From Datnioides undecimradiatus (lineage: Eukaryota; Chordata; Actinopteri; Lobotiformes; Datnioididae): a DNA stretch of 64,000 nt. Location: assembly GCA_008933995.1 (NCBI GenBank), contig WARS01000012.1:9287001-9351000 (forward strand), read 5' to 3'. The notes beneath the pieces are model-generated. The model was given only the letters and a program-made list of their open reading frames with translations. It did no database searches and was not told the DNA's origin. The position numbers and the translations under genes are program-made. How positions within the stretch are numbered: position 1 is the first letter of the stretch; every line of letters begins with the position of its first letter. Of this stretch, positions 1-25,939 are shown piece after piece.

Positions 1-12071
<12,071 letters not shown>

Positions 12072-14750
12072 TGGCAAGAAATGTGGGCGGATGTCGGGCC
12101 AAACCGACAGGCCGGTCGGCTCCATTTTCACTCTGCTCTCCACAACCTAAGTGCCAAGATCACACACAGAGACACTCAAACCAACGGGAACAGAGACCAC
12201 GTCATCTATAGCAAACAGAATGGAAAAACACTGTATCTATGTGTAGATAATCACGGCAGTTAATGAGTGCCCCGTGTGCAGCAGTGCTGTTATTTCAGGT
12301 GCTGGGTAGAGCAGGAACAGTCAGGTGTCCACAGGAAGTCACCGCACACTGACCACTCAAACCAGTCTTTACATTATTTCCATCTCTTTTTAAAACACAT
12401 CACATTAAAGATGCATTCGAGAAACCATCCATGTATATATGATTGTGCATCTTTACGCTGCATTAACATGAGATGTGAGTGGTGAAAACAACTGGTCTGA
12501 ATATTTACAGATGACTTGCTATGTTTAATATATAAAGTTTATATTTTCTATCAGATCATATTTGAAAATTGTAAAGAGTAAGCATAGATGTAGGCTGAAG
12601 ACAGTTATCTGGAATCAAGGTGATTCACAGGTGTAGTTTAGTGTAGAGCGAGGCTGGACTGCTCACAGGGTTCAGTCTGTTCATACCGTGGTGCGTTCAC
12701 TGCCTCTCATACAGCAGGAGTTGATTTAAAAATAGTAGATACTGGATCACACATCCATATTGCTGATCTAGACTTACAGTTGTGATCATTCTCATCTAAC
12801 CTACTGTGAATTTGTAGGGCATCTATTAATTATTAATTATAATAAATTAAAATAATCATTTTATTTCCATTTATGCAGTTAAAGTCAAAGTGATCCACAC
12901 GCAGCACACAGGAGACTAATCCCCAATGAGGATCAACAATTCTTGAAAAGCAAAACAACACAATAATTTTCATTTTTCAAACAACAGAATAGATAACTGT
13001 GAGCTTTAACCACTACTGAATGCTTCATCTAAAGCTCTAAAATCGGTTTTTATATTTGAAATATTACCTTATGTCTTAATTTAAATGTTTTCAGTTCCTC
13101 TCTTTCTTTTTGTTCCCCTTTTCAAAGCACTGTATTACTTTAAATCAGGTTAATCAGGATCGATACAGATGTGAAAATTCAAAATAAAAAGAATACAATT
13201 GAATTTTTAACACACGACAAGCAAACGAGCCTTAATGGAGTCTACAAACTATAACCTGAGTTTGCAAACCTAACAAAGGTTTAGAGATTACAAAAATCTG
13301 AAATTACAAAAATGGAAGTCCAGACCAAGTCAACTCAAAGACATAGTAATATTTCTGTGGCATCTGAACTTCAGCAGTATGTATTCAGGAGTGATTACCT
13401 ATCACGATTTTCTATTAAGTGGCATAAAGTTCAAGTATTTTGGCTTCAATTGGCTTCCATACTTATCAGCACGGTCTGTTTCCTTCCAGTGATAGTAAGA
13501 AGAAATGTATTAGCCACCTTACAGTAGGGAAACCAGTGGGCAGCTGGGGTTAACTTATAGATTCAGCTCCTCATGAAAGTGTTCTAACAGTGTGAAAGTG
13601 ATGTTTGCCTGAGAGTCTAAGACATGAGGTCATCCACCATTTTCAAGACGGAGTTTTAGATTGAAGCGCCGCTAAACAACAAGTCAGAGTCGTTTGTTTT
13701 AAGCCTTGCAGCCTTCAGCCATTGTTTCTTTCGGTCGTTTCCGCTGATTCTCCTGCCCGCGAGCACTTAAACGAATCCAAATTAATTCAGTAAGACACAT
13801 TTGTTATTTGCAAAACATCATTCAGACGAACAACGCTGCACCTTTCACAGCGAGGGAACACTGACTGCAGCGGCACATGGTGAAATCTGGCTCAAAAATC
13901 CACAGTTTCACGGAGCGCGTGGGCGGAATATCAAATCTTTCTCCACGTTGTCTTTTTTTTTTATGTCAGAGCGGAGAGATTAAAAGGCAGGTTTGCTGTG
14001 AAAAGGCTGAGCTGCGTGCTTCTGGCACAGAGGACGGCTAATGGCTCTGCACTCTGTCGAGTATTTCTGGAGTGTTGTGAACACAGCCCCGTTTAAACAA
14101 GTGGGCCGCTGCTGAATGAATGAACGTCAGATGCATGTGGGGGGGGGGGGAGAAGAAGAAAACATTACTGTAAATGGTCATTTCCTGCTTTTCTGGTCGT
14201 CATGGTGATCTCATGACTCATCTACAGTACAGTGTACCTGTAGCTGTGTTGTATTTATGTTGATGAACTATTGTTGAGATTGTAAATGAACTGTTTTTGC
14301 TATGCACCGCTCGTCATTTTGTATCGTATGCCGTGTGTCCTCCGAGTCCCTAGTTTATTTTCTTATTCAAGAGTGTCATCAGGAAACTACCACTGTATTT
14401 ATTCTTTATGCGCAGCTTTAGCCAGGCTTACGAGGTGACCGCCATCTCGTAAAAATGCAAACCTAGCTGCTACTAGTGTAGTGAACAGTGTTTCTCGTCC
14501 AACTCAATTGCATGTTGGTGCAGTTAATGTGTTAAGATGTGCAGCTGGTAGCATTTTCCCTTCCCTGGATATTTAAGTTTAAAGGAGAAACCTTTCTGTT
14601 GGTCTGGTTAGGTTTATTCATCGGTTTTGCCGACAGGTTCCCTTTTCTAACTGTTTTCTATGTTTTCATGGGAAGTTGCTCATGTTTTGTGACTGTTTGA
14701 CCTTTATGTTTTGTTCAGTGCTTTCAAATAAAGGATATGTTTTTGATCTA
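12072..14750 (+). other. grid2ip: grid2ip 3' untranslated region (inferred)
   Basis: About 2.7 kb with no credible coding exon lies between the stop codon and a good AATAAA. It is AT-rich, with an AATTATTAATTATAATAAATT stretch near 12835 and a run of 12 G at 14139-14150. An earlier AATAAA-like site near 13183 could give a shorter transcript. The extent is inferred from the polyadenylation signal, not from transcript data. Confidence 0.55.
14727..14732 (+). terminator. grid2ip: Poly(A) signal, grid2ip
   Basis: AATAAA inside CTTTCAAATAAAGGATATG, followed within about 30 bases by T- and GT-rich sequence. It is the best-placed signal between the grid2ip stop and the opposing arhgap17 3' end. Confidence 0.55.
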
Positions 14751-14754
14751 TACC

Positions 14755-15400
14755 GATGTGATGCCTGGAGGTGCAAACTGCCCAACATCTCTGTGCCAAT
14801 CATGACTATACATTTTGTTGTCTTTATTGAGTGACTGACTTTATGAACTAATGTGGATTTTTAACAAATTATTGTTATTTTGGATTTGATTGTTTAATCT
14901 ACGGAGCTCAGAAGGTGACCACATGAGTGATTTGCAGCTTTGATTTAAAGGATCACAGTGTAAAATATAATGCAAACATTTAAAGCGGATATCATCTTAA
15001 TACAGTTAACTGCTGGCTGACTGAAATACATTTATCCACTGGAAGAAGGTTTCAGTGTAGAAAAATGAATTTCGAGCGACATTGTTTAAAACATATAACG
15101 GTGATATCCAAGTTCCATTTCCAATAAAAGAGCTCTCCACAGATTTTACAGATCAGGTTCAGTGGACCTGTGATGTGGAATAGTTCGGCTCAGCTCAGAC
15201 ATGACCAACTTTGAAAGGAGAGCCTCAATATGTAACCTTTCTGTTTAATGCATCTCTCACATTAACCAATATTACTGCAATTCTGAAACCCTGAGGTGAC
15301 CCTGTTGGGTTGAGATCTGGCAATTTTTCCTTTAAATATGATAAACATCAGCTGATGCACCTCGTTATTGTCTGTACAGACACATATGAACCATGAGAAC
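14755..15400. other. Convergent intergenic gap
   Basis: About 650 bases separate the inferred 3' ends of grid2ip (+) and arhgap17 (-). I see no coding exon, RNA gene or tandem repeat. A further + strand AATAAA at about 15123 could be an alternative end for grid2ip. Confidence 0.45.
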
Positions 15401-15404
15401 ATTT

Positions 15405-17770
15405 AAATAATTTCTTCATATACTTTATTTTCTTTGGAAAGGGGGTATAACCAAGCATTCATATTACATATTCTTATTCCATATTTAAGCCCACCAGACG
15501 GCATACATACAAAACTATGGAGCTGAAAAATGCAGCATTATCATTTCTAGTTTAATGGCATTTGTTCGTCTCGACGAGCCTCGAGATACCGAGCTCTCTT
15601 GGTGCACGGGGATAAGGCAGCGAGGCACGGGAGCAAAGAGAGAAAGGAGGGGATAATAACGCTCGATTGTCTCTGAAAAGCAAAACAAAAGTTGTTTTCA
15701 GGGCAACTGCAGCATCCAACGCTTTCTCCATTGGTACCATTTTGGGGTCTCACATCCAAAAAAAAAGCCAAAAAGCAAAGCTTACACAGAAAATACAAAG
15801 CGTCTTTTTCAAACGTTTGACCTGGAAAACAATGAAAATCTTCACACCACATCACTACTGAGGCTTCACAGCGCTGGGGGCTCTCAGCTCAGTGGGAAAG
15901 ACTGGAAAAAAAAAAAAAAAAAATCCTCTAAACCATTTCACTAGGAAACCACTCATTGGCCAAGTGCAACATCAGCTGTTTATGCATCTTTCTGCTCAGG
16001 ATGAAGAGGCTGGTAAGAACTGTCCTTTCACTACATTCATTCACTCGCACGCAGCCTGTTGCGTGTTGGAATTCCTCTGCAAACGACGGCGAAACGAGAA
16101 AAACCCCACACAGATCGATGGAAAATGAAACAGAAAGGCAAAATACTGACTGTGTTCAGGCTGAAGGGCGGTTCACCCTGCTACTTCTGCTCAGAAACCC
16201 CAAAGAGATCAACACGTTTAAATACACGACTTCTGCGGAACAATACAGAACCATACGTGACTTCTGTCAGGGGAGTCAAATCGCCTCCCTCACATCCCTG
16301 AAACATACTCGTTGCCAAGACAGCTTCTTGGAAATACTGTAGAAGTAGGAGCCAAGTATAACCTCCGTACAGTAAATATATAATGCTTATGACGCGGTCC
16401 TGGGAGGAACCCATAAGGCATGATTTACATTTAAAGACTGCATTAATTACGTCAAGCCACAGGGAATGTGTGTTTTTGAAAAATGGGTAAATAAATACAG
16501 GAGCGAGGGGGGTGAAAGAAGACAAGAATGGGGTCTCCATACAAAAAGAAAGAGTAGATCAAGTGTTTGAGACGACTGGAAACCTGCAGTCACCAGCTAC
16601 ACTTTGAGCAACAGTTTTGGTTTCTATTTCTACCTGCTGACCTGTTCCCCCCCTCCCTCCCCTGTGCTGTAGAAACACCTCTTCTTGTCATCTCTTGTTC
16701 TCAGACCATTTTCCAACATTAAAACAAAACAAAAAAAAAACAGAAACACCTCACACCCAGTTCCCGACGAGGCTCGTCAGTCCGTATTTTTTAAATCAAT
16801 GTATTTTGGCGTTTCTCCTCCTGAGCCCCTCAGTCAGCACCCGAGCTTTATGCTTTAAACTGCGGCGCATCGTCATCGTCGACGCAGCTTGGCTCCGTGG
16901 TCCACTGCTGAGTATTGATTGTCTGGAGCTTGATCAGTAGGGGGCGCAGTGGGAATGACAGAGGTGGCAATGGCGTGTGGTGCAGTGTGGGAGGCCACAT
17001 CTGGCACCATCATGGAGGTCAATAGGACTCTGTGAGTAAATAATGGCTAATAAACAACTCAGCTGGAAAATAACAGACGAGTGAAGAAGAGCCTAGTCGA
17101 GAGGCTGGAGGTCACTTTAAATATGGTGAATTACCTCGTGGCCAAACCTGCAATTGACAGTTAATCTGCTGATAATCAATCACTTGGTTGATAAAATGTC
17201 CAGAACAGTGTCACAGTTTCCCAAAACTCAAGTGTACATAATGAAGTTGCCTGTTTTTTTGGTGTTTAGCTTAAAAACATTACTAGTCAGTTACCAAGAC
17301 CGCCGCCAGATAAGATGAACTGACTTTCAGCTCTAACTACGACACATTACAGATGATAAAACACATGGAATATGAAGCTAACCGGAAATAATGACATCAT
17401 GGTTTTTGACCTTGGAGTATAACTACTTTAACTAAGTGATGTTAATGTTTGAGTGAGGGCTGCTGTAAAATGCTAGTTAATGCCACATATGTTAGCTAGC
17501 AGCTTGTCTATTCAATCAGCCACAATCTACTATTAAGGCCATTGTGTACTAAGAGCTGCGGACCTCCATCATGGCTGCCAGAAGGCGTGTTACGTCACAT
17601 TGAAGTCCTTCATACAGGTTGGACTGGGAGAACCAAACAGCAGAGGTTTGATCTGCAGATACGGGCTGGGATGAAAACGTGAGCAGACTATGTGAGGTGT
17701 GCGTATGATGGGAGGAGATGCGTGGGGGCATTTGGGGGTGGTGGTTCTGGATCATCAGAGCGCGTCCTCC
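15405..17770 (-). other. arhgap17: arhgap17 3' untranslated region (inferred)
   Basis: About 2.35 kb follows the TAA stop with no exon I can support. It holds a long T run on the transcript strand (A run near 15906-15923 on the given strand). Open frames of up to 128 codons here show no recognisable protein features. Confidence 0.5.
15424..15429 (-). terminator. arhgap17: Poly(A) signal, arhgap17
   Basis: AATAAA on the minus strand (TTTATT on the given strand), 2.3 kb downstream of the arhgap17 stop. It is the most distal clear signal before the convergent gap. Confidence 0.5.
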
Positions 17771-17919
17771 TTATAGGACAGTGCTCTCTGTGTCCAGGTC
17801 GCAGTCTTTGGGAAGAGGCAGGGAGGAGGAGGAGGAGGAGGAGGACGTCACTGACTGCTGGTCAACAGCGAGCTCAGGGACAAAAGCTCGACTCGGCCCT
17901 TTGAAAGACATCGCCGGGT
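17771..17919 (-). CDS. arhgap17: arhgap17 last exon: poly-Ser and C-terminal PDZ ligand
   Basis: This 149-base exon starts after TTCTGCAG and ends TAA at 17771-17773. It encodes DPAMSFKGPSRAFVPELAVD (the first Asp is split across the junction), then a run of serines from TCC repeats (GGA on the given strand, about 17823-17844), then DCDLDTESTVL. The final T-V-L fits a class I PDZ ligand. Mammalian RICH1 ends ESTAL, which binds NHERF/Shank-type PDZ proteins. The serine run is likely length-polymorphic. Confidence 0.85.
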
Positions 17920-20900
17920 CTGCAGAACAGGACAAAAACCAAAAAAAAAAGTAAGTCAGCGAGCGCAGAGTGAAGAGCGGCTAACTGTCTGTGTGACAAA
18001 AGCATCTTTAAATGAAAATTAAAGATGAGAAAGTCCACGAGAAAAGACCACTTCAGTTCCCGTTTGTGTTAGTGAGTTAAAATGTTTGACATGCACGCAG
18101 ACCTGCACACGGAGCACTATAAACATTCTTCAAAGACAAATACGCTATTTAAATCTGCATTATTTGAACAATGGCCATAATCACAAACATGTGCAGCTTC
18201 ATCCTGGAGCATGAAAACATTTAAAGCTGTTGCAATTATGCCATCCGATGCAGTGCTGTAATATTTTCCATCAGCTTAAGCTGCAGCTGAGGCTCTGCGG
18301 TGAAACAGCTCCTCTGTTTCAACAGCAGGCGGCGCTGTTCGGCCGGGGGCCGTGAGCGGCAGGCGAGCAAGCAGCAGTGAAAGTGGATGGAAAATGTGTA
18401 AGAGCAGTGCAGCAGGTCTGAATGCTGTGAAAGTAGAACTGTGGAGAAAAGCTGAGCTGGAAATTCCCAGTTTATGTGAATGCACCGCTTGACGTGAGAG
18501 CTCAAACTCTGAATGTTAGATAGGAGCTGACTGTGAGCATTAGTGACAAGAAGAGAACATGTAAGCGATGAACATGCACGTCAGAGTCACGCATGCTTGA
18601 TATCCTGGTTCTGTAACTCTGAATAAACACAAAACCCACTGTGACAAATACAAAATGGTTCACATAAAAAACAAACGAGCCGCTGACGGAGGGTTTGAAA
18701 TGACTGAGGCCTTGAATCAGTCAGTTTCAAAACCCTTTGGAGTTACAGGTGATTTTACGTCTGAGTTACTGTGAATGAGGATGAGTGACAGCCCTGAAGC
18801 ACCTGTTTTCAGCCTTTAATCTAAAGTTCTGTATCAGATGGCTTCTGAAAACATAAACCCACAGGAGGGAACAACCAGCGTGTGAATGTCACCCTGGAAA
18901 CCAGATTTAAAAGCTCTGCTCACCACAGAGAGATGGCGATTGGCTTAATCAGTGTGAACACACATTCATAAAAGTCCTGTACTATAACTTGAAATGGAAA
19001 CTTCAGTGCTAAGCGTTGCAGTGAGTTGCTGGGATGAACACCAACCTATTTCCTTTAACCTGTCTGCGCAGTCAAGACATGCTCAGCAGCTCTGTGCTCA
19101 GTGAAGCCATGCAGCAGCACTCTACAGCGCTACAGCTCAGTGCATGTCAGCTGCTCTATTTGCCAGTATGTCTATACTGATGGATCTGTTCCTTCCTGTG
19201 GGTTTGTCCAGCATGTTCGTGTTGTAGCCGTCCAGCCCTGTGACACACTGACAGTGGGGCATCAGGGCTGAGGAAGTGACACCTGAGAGGCAGCACGCAG
19301 AACAAAATGGCTGTGGTGATGTAACAAAACTAGAGGCAAACACAAAGTGCCAGAGGAAACAAACCTCTCACAGGTGAACCTTTAACCTGTGGAGGTATTA
19401 CAATGCAAGACTGTTAGACAGAGGGCACATCAGTGTTCAGCAATGATTTAAGTTCTGACATGTGGCAATAAGAAGAGAGGCAACCCTCACCCATCATCTT
19501 GTAAGCAGTGGCACAGATCCCGTTGGTATCACTGGCCGGTGTGGTGGGTTGGGGTGGTGGTGGGACGCTGGGTCTGTTTCGAGGTTTGGGGACGGGCCGG
19601 GGCCGGGGAAGCGAGCCCGACTGGTAAGGAGACGGGGACGGAGGAGCGACTGCATCCTGGGCCATGGTGGAGGGTGGAGGGGTATCCGGAGGGGTCGGGG
19701 TGCCCGGAGGTGAGGGGTCGGCGCTCCGCTGGTCCCCGCTGGACTGGCCGAGCGACGCCTGCTGCGTTGGAGGGCTGGCCTGTGTCGGCGGCTCTGGGGG
19801 TGGATGGCTGGGCGCCTGGATTGGGGGCTGGTTACTGGAGTGGCGTCTGGGTGTAGCACACGGCTGGGAGGTGGGAGAGGTGGGTGATGTGGGCGAGTGG
19901 CTGGACAGGGGTCTGGGAGTTGGGCTGAGGGATTGGGCTGAGCCTGAGGAGGAGGCGTTGTTGACCGAATTACAGGGCTGGCTGGGCGGAGGGTTTGCCG
20001 GTTTGGGAGGGGCAGGAGCCTGCTTCTTGGTACCTGAAAAATGATGGTGAATACTCAAAGTTAGCTTAGCTTAGCATAAAGACCGAAAAAAGGGGGGGAA
20101 ACAGCTAGCATGTCCAGCTGCAAGCTCTGTCCAAAAGAGAGAAAATCTGCCAACCAGCTCCTGTGAAGCTCACTCATTTACACTTTTACACCTTGTTTGT
20201 TTGATTTATCTAGTCAAACTTTAGGAGCTAGAAAGAAAAAAAAAACGGTGACTCAATTAAAAAGTGAAATAAACACCGGATGGATAAAGTGTTGAGGACA
20301 TCAGGTCTTGTGAGCTCATAAATACAGGCCTGGATGCACAATAGTCGAGCTTTGTTAATGATGAAAAGGCCTTCAGAGCCATTTCTCTGTTGTAAGGGAA
20401 GTGTGAGTGCAGGCGACGGGAGAGAAATTCTGAGCAGTGTGGTCTGTCAGCTCAGTGATGGATTAGCTGTGAGTGTGGGGAGGTGTGGGGAGGTGTGGGG
20501 ACTGAGCTCAGATATTCCCAAAAATGAAAAGAAAACATGTTTTAAATGCCTCAATATCCACATTTCTTACCTCTGCGCATCATATGTGGACTGGGCCCTA
20601 TGGATCCTGCCCCAGACGTCCCCGTGCCCAGCTGCCCTGCAGCCTGGCCGCCTCCACCGGAGCCGTTCCTCTGGAGCAGAGGCGTCTGGGCAGGTGTGGA
20701 GTCACGTAGCTTTGGGTTGCTTTAGAGGAAAAGAAAAAAAGAAAGTGCTTCAAACCTACAAGTTTCTGAAACTGTGTTGTGCTTATACAACAGCATCCAC
20801 CGCTGACTGCTATTTACTGAAGTTTCAAGCCTTTAAATAGATTATAAACAACTTATCTAGAATCTGTCAAATGCAGCAACAATAAACCTGACAAATGTAA

Positions 20901-23900
20901 TCTGCGTGTCTCATCTAAATGCACCTTTCAGACTGAGTCTGTAGGACTGCAAGAATGCTGAACTGAATGGTGTTATCTGTCTGGACATGAATGTTGTCCT
21001 TTCACCAGCTAAATCAAAGACACCCTTCAGACGTTGCATAACAGGCACCAATGTCCAGGCTTTTCAAAGCAGTTTGGGCCTGTTAGCGCAAAGTTCCTGC
21101 TGATCCCAGTGATTTGGGGAGGAGAGTGGAGGGATGGGAAGTGGAAGGGGCCCCAGCGAGTGGCTGTTAGCAGAATGACAGCAGCCATTGTTGTGCTGCA
21201 TCTGTGGGCTGAACTCAGACAAGTCTGCATAGCTGGAACTGGTGGTGCTGTAAGAAAACTTGTGGTTTCGCTAGAGAAACAACGAGCTGAACTAAAGTGA
21301 CCACGAGAAGAGGCAGAGAGGGTGAAACATACATTAATAATGAGCTGTACTTCTAAAAGCTGAGAGTGACCTCATCTATTCTAATGTCTTCCTGTAACAT
21401 CAGACCAGAAAGTATGAAAGCATATCTGCCAGTCAGCCTGCCTCGCTGCCGGTTTGTCTGGCCTGCTGTGTCATTCTCCCCCAGCAGCAGAGATGCGGAG
21501 AAGCAGCCCTTACCTGAGCTCCTCTGTGTGCTGGGCTAGGAGCTGCTGCGCAGCTGCGAGGGCAGCCAGCCCCTGTGCCAAGCTTTGCTGGGAAGCGTCA
21601 AGCCCTGAACCCCCTGATGGAGCTTGTGGCTGGGGCTGGGGCTCAGGTGAGGGCTGGGGGACCTGCCCGGCCCCGTGCCCCTGCCCTGGAGCCTCCACAG
21701 GGGGTAAAGGAGGCTGGAAGGCAGGTGAGGTGTGCTGCTTTCTACCTAAGGTGTTACTGCCTCTACGGAGGGTGTGGTCCAAGTGCTTGTTAGGGGTGCT
21801 ACACAGGGAGAGCGGGGGAAGACAGTGAGGGGAGGGGAAACAAAAACACCAAAGCTTTGATCAGAAAGCCACAGATTAGATCAGGATATAAATCTACCCC
21901 CAAACTTAACAAGAAGCAAAAGAAAGGGACCAGAGAGCATCAAAAATTAATTCCAAAGCAATTAACTGGTGTCAGTGACGAACATCGTGGGCCAGAGAAA
22001 GGAGCTTTAATGGGGAGGTGGCGTTACTGAACAAGTGCGGTTGATTACTTGTCTTTGCGGGTTGTGTCGTTCTCCGGTCCCACCATGCTGACGGGCCTCT
22101 TCCTCTCAATGGTGCCGCAGTCATAGTCAAGGTGATTGTTGTGGTTGGATGCAGGCGTAGGCATCGCAAACATGCCAGAGACGTTGAAATCCACATCTGG
22201 AGGAACGGAAACGGCAGGTGTTATCAAAACTAACAGCGGAGATGGGCTATGAAAGAAAAGAAGTGAACATGCAGCCAAAGATGAGTCCGCTGACTCTGAC
22301 CTATTTATTGTCTTGTTTTAATTACAGTGGTTACAAATAACAAAAATGTCAGATCCACACATGATTCTAACCTTGGTCCCTGGGAGTTTGATTCCCGCAG
22401 ACTCTTTCTCTCTCACTAACCAGTTAATGTCAAGCGTACCCTCCCCGGTGTGAAACAGAACCCTGACAAAATCCGTTAATCACTCTCACCCTCGGGAAAG
22501 AACCAGTCGGCGTGCTGGATGATGGGCTCCACGATGGCCACCACGTGCACAGAGGTAGCTGCTGCCATCTCTGCGAGACTCCTGGGTGGACGCATATAAT
22601 AGATGAGCAACAGTGAGATGCTGTCTGACATAATGAGCGGCTGAATGAGCTGAAATAACAGGCTCGTTTAAAGAAACCTCCACCACCCTAGACTGGGAAC
22701 CTGCTTCTCCCTGCTTTACACAGTAACTAAAGTGAAATACTGAATAATCACTCGTGGAATATTGAATTAGCAATACTCCCTCTTCTTCTCAATCCCTCTC
22801 TCACCCTTCAGTTTTGGCCCACAGCAGATTGGGTCCCAGGACGATGGCGATGTTGCTGGGAGTCATCTTGTTCACCTCGCTGTCCTGAGCCAGTTTGGAC
22901 AGAAACTTCACCAGATACCTGCACAGAAAACACAGGAGGCGATGAGCAGGTGGGAGCTTCTCTGTCTGGTGCAGCAGAAGAAAGTGAATCACCGCTGTCA
23001 TGATGTTTCTCTCAACTGACCTCAGGTTGGTTTTGTTGTTCTTTGGTAGCTTATCACATACGACCCAGAGAGCCTGGAGCCTCTTGTCTGGGTCTGACAC
23101 ACTGGGGCAGATAGAAAATGAAGAGCGCGTTGTTAGTCCAGTCTCCGAATGGTTACATGTCTAAATTAAGAATCATTTCTCATTGCTTTGCAGAGGCAGA
23201 CCCACTCAGTCACATCATTTTATACTTATATACATTTTATCTGTTTTATTTAACGTTACGAGCTTGCCTGGATGCTTGGATCCACTCATCATAAAGCTGG
23301 TAAGTCATTAGAGGTTCAGGGAGTTCCCTCAGGTAGGACTTCAGCGCTCCTGAAATCAAACATCCACAGGGAATCTGAATACTGGTGACACTTTTCCAGG
23401 CAAACAAACAAACAAACAATCAAACATCCTCCAGGAGGAAAGTCATTATATCATTCATCTTGTTAAGTGAATTTTCAAATGCATTTAGTAGAATATGAAA
23501 AACAGGTAAAATGAGTCTGATTTGGACGCTAAGACTTTAGCTTGATGACATGAGAACACAAATACAGACATTTAAAATACATTATTTACCTGCTTGTTTT
23601 TGGATACTAGGAGTAATAAACTAATAAACAAAATCAAAAATGGCTCTGGTCTGGGACGTACCAGCAACAGCGTGGGGGTCGGAGTAGAACTCCTCCAGTT
23701 GTGACGTGGAACAGTCCAGCGCCGCCTTTAGCTTCTTTAGCTTTGACGCCCCCGCTGCGATCCTAAATAGACCCTGAAACACAAACACACGGAGGCAAAT
23801 AAACCACGGTAACATCACCAGCAAACAACAATTCAGTGTGCACACCAGACCCTGTGCTCTCACTGAAACGTACACACTCGCACGCACCCTCCTAACACTC

Positions 23901-25775
23901 AATTACAGATAGAGTCTGTATAAATCCACTACATAAACTCCCCCTGCCAGCTGCACATAATGAAACCTTAAAGCAGGCAAACAAACACACCCAGCACTCA
24001 CAGAACAGCGAGCTCTTTACTCTGACATATAAACAAAGGCCGTCTTCACACCATAATGACACAGAGTGGACTGAGCAGGGAATGAATAGGGAGACAAATA
24101 ATGTGCTCTGCAGTTACGCGCTCGCACTCTCTCTTGCTCTTTTCTGCAAAGACACGTACTCACACTCACACAGTAATCTGATTTATGGACAGGAGACAAG
24201 TAGATCCTATTGTATTCTAAATTTGTTTCGGAGAGGGGGTTGTCGCAAACATCACATAAATCATCGCTGTAGTGTAACAGCTGACAGTTTCTGTGGAGCA
24301 GCGTTTGCAGAAATGCAGGAGTTTCCCCTGTTTGTAGCCCGTCTATCCGCCTCGAGGCTTAAGATGTTCATGTGAACAAACAATTTACAGCTTGGTTTCA
24401 ATTATGTCAATGACCAGTGGAGCCGCTAATCGCAGCCACGGCTCCATGTGACTTTTAATGAGCTACGCCAGCACTTCTTTTATTTCTATGGTAGGACGGG
24501 GGAAAACAAAAGAGGCACTTAAGTCAGCTTAGCAAACAAAATCTCATTGTGTTTTATAAGATATATTACAGGGCATTAGATTGGTGTGTTAGGTAAGAAG
24601 CAGCCTCTAAAGTACAAATATCTCCCGGTTATCATTTCGAGCGGAATATCAATACATAGCAATATGCGAGGATGCATTTGTCATTTTTTGGCTACGACAC
24701 ACAGCTCAGACATAATATTAATGGTAAAAGCTGACATGTTATACAAAATGTTGAATGAGCGATGTCCAAAATTCACTTCCTTTGAGCTCTGTTTTGGTCT
24801 CCACCAACCTCTTGACAAAATATCTGGTTTTTAAGTCTGAAAACCTCTGACAAGCTGGAACCTCAGGATTCTTTGCTTTAAAATGACTTGAAACGAATCC
24901 TCAATTGTCATCCTTGCTGTAATTAACGTTCTGCTGATAGACAAATCAGTTTCAGTTCCAATTAGAATAAAACACTCCAACGAGCTGCAGAGTTGGGTGT
25001 TCATTTCCTCAGCATTTGTCACATTTTGCAACCTCTTTCATATAGGACCAAGTAATCGGAATAAATTATTATGGAATAAGTAGAGTTTCCTGTACGCGAG
25101 CATAAGACCCAAGGCAAAATGACAGCACAGCATAATTTACATTCTGAGATATTCATGGTGCGAGCGAGAGTATTTCAAACCAAAGGATGAAGGAGAGGGT
25201 GGATCCGTATCGGTTCAAAGTCACTCATTCAGTAGATCAATAATCATGCAGAATGCGACAACCACGAGTAGGCACTGTCTGTCTCTCTGTCTTGACTTCC
25301 TTACCTCCTCCTTCATGCCAGTCTCTAGGAGCATCATGACACAGGCCTCTATTGGCAGGGCGATCTCCCTTCCGCTCCTCTTCAGGTGTTCATCCAGTAC
25401 AGTGCCAAACGCAGGTTTCTCTGTCCACGAGTCTAAACACAAAGGTGGAAATCAGTGGCGAGGAGGGCAGAGCATTCCACTACTGGACTTTGAGTCTATT
25501 CACACTGTTGCAAATACGACAAGATATAAATCAAGTGTTGCATTAAAGCTGTCGCAGATTATTCGTATGACCCGTCTGTCACACCGATATGCGAGCAATT
25601 AATTCCAGCACTGTCCCCGGACTCGCTGCAAGCCTGTTGCTGCTCTGGATGGCACATTTCTGGGTCAACAACTCCCCCTCGGGCCAGTTCCTAACTAGTC
25701 CTCACTCCCCCTACAGGGTGCTGTCAAATAATAACCACATGCTCCGAGCCGGCAGAAGTGACTGCTCAGCCGTCG

Positions 25776-25810
<35 letters not shown>

Positions 25811-25897
25811 TGAGCTAATGTGCAAATGAAAAGGGACGCAGAGGAGCGAGGAGGGGGGAAAGAGCTTGCAAAACCCAGGTGGGTGTGAAGTGAGAAG

Positions 25898-25939
<42 letters not shown>

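Noticed and set aside
19462..20044. Gly/Trp-rich + strand frames over the arhgap17 proline-rich exon
   Set aside because: They are shadows of the minus-strand proline-rich exon 19491-20033, which has correct splice sites and a family match.
22370..22400. tRNA B-box-like GAGTTTGATTCCC
   Set aside because: There is no matching A box or cloverleaf around it, so it is neither a tRNA gene nor a clear tRNA-derived SINE.
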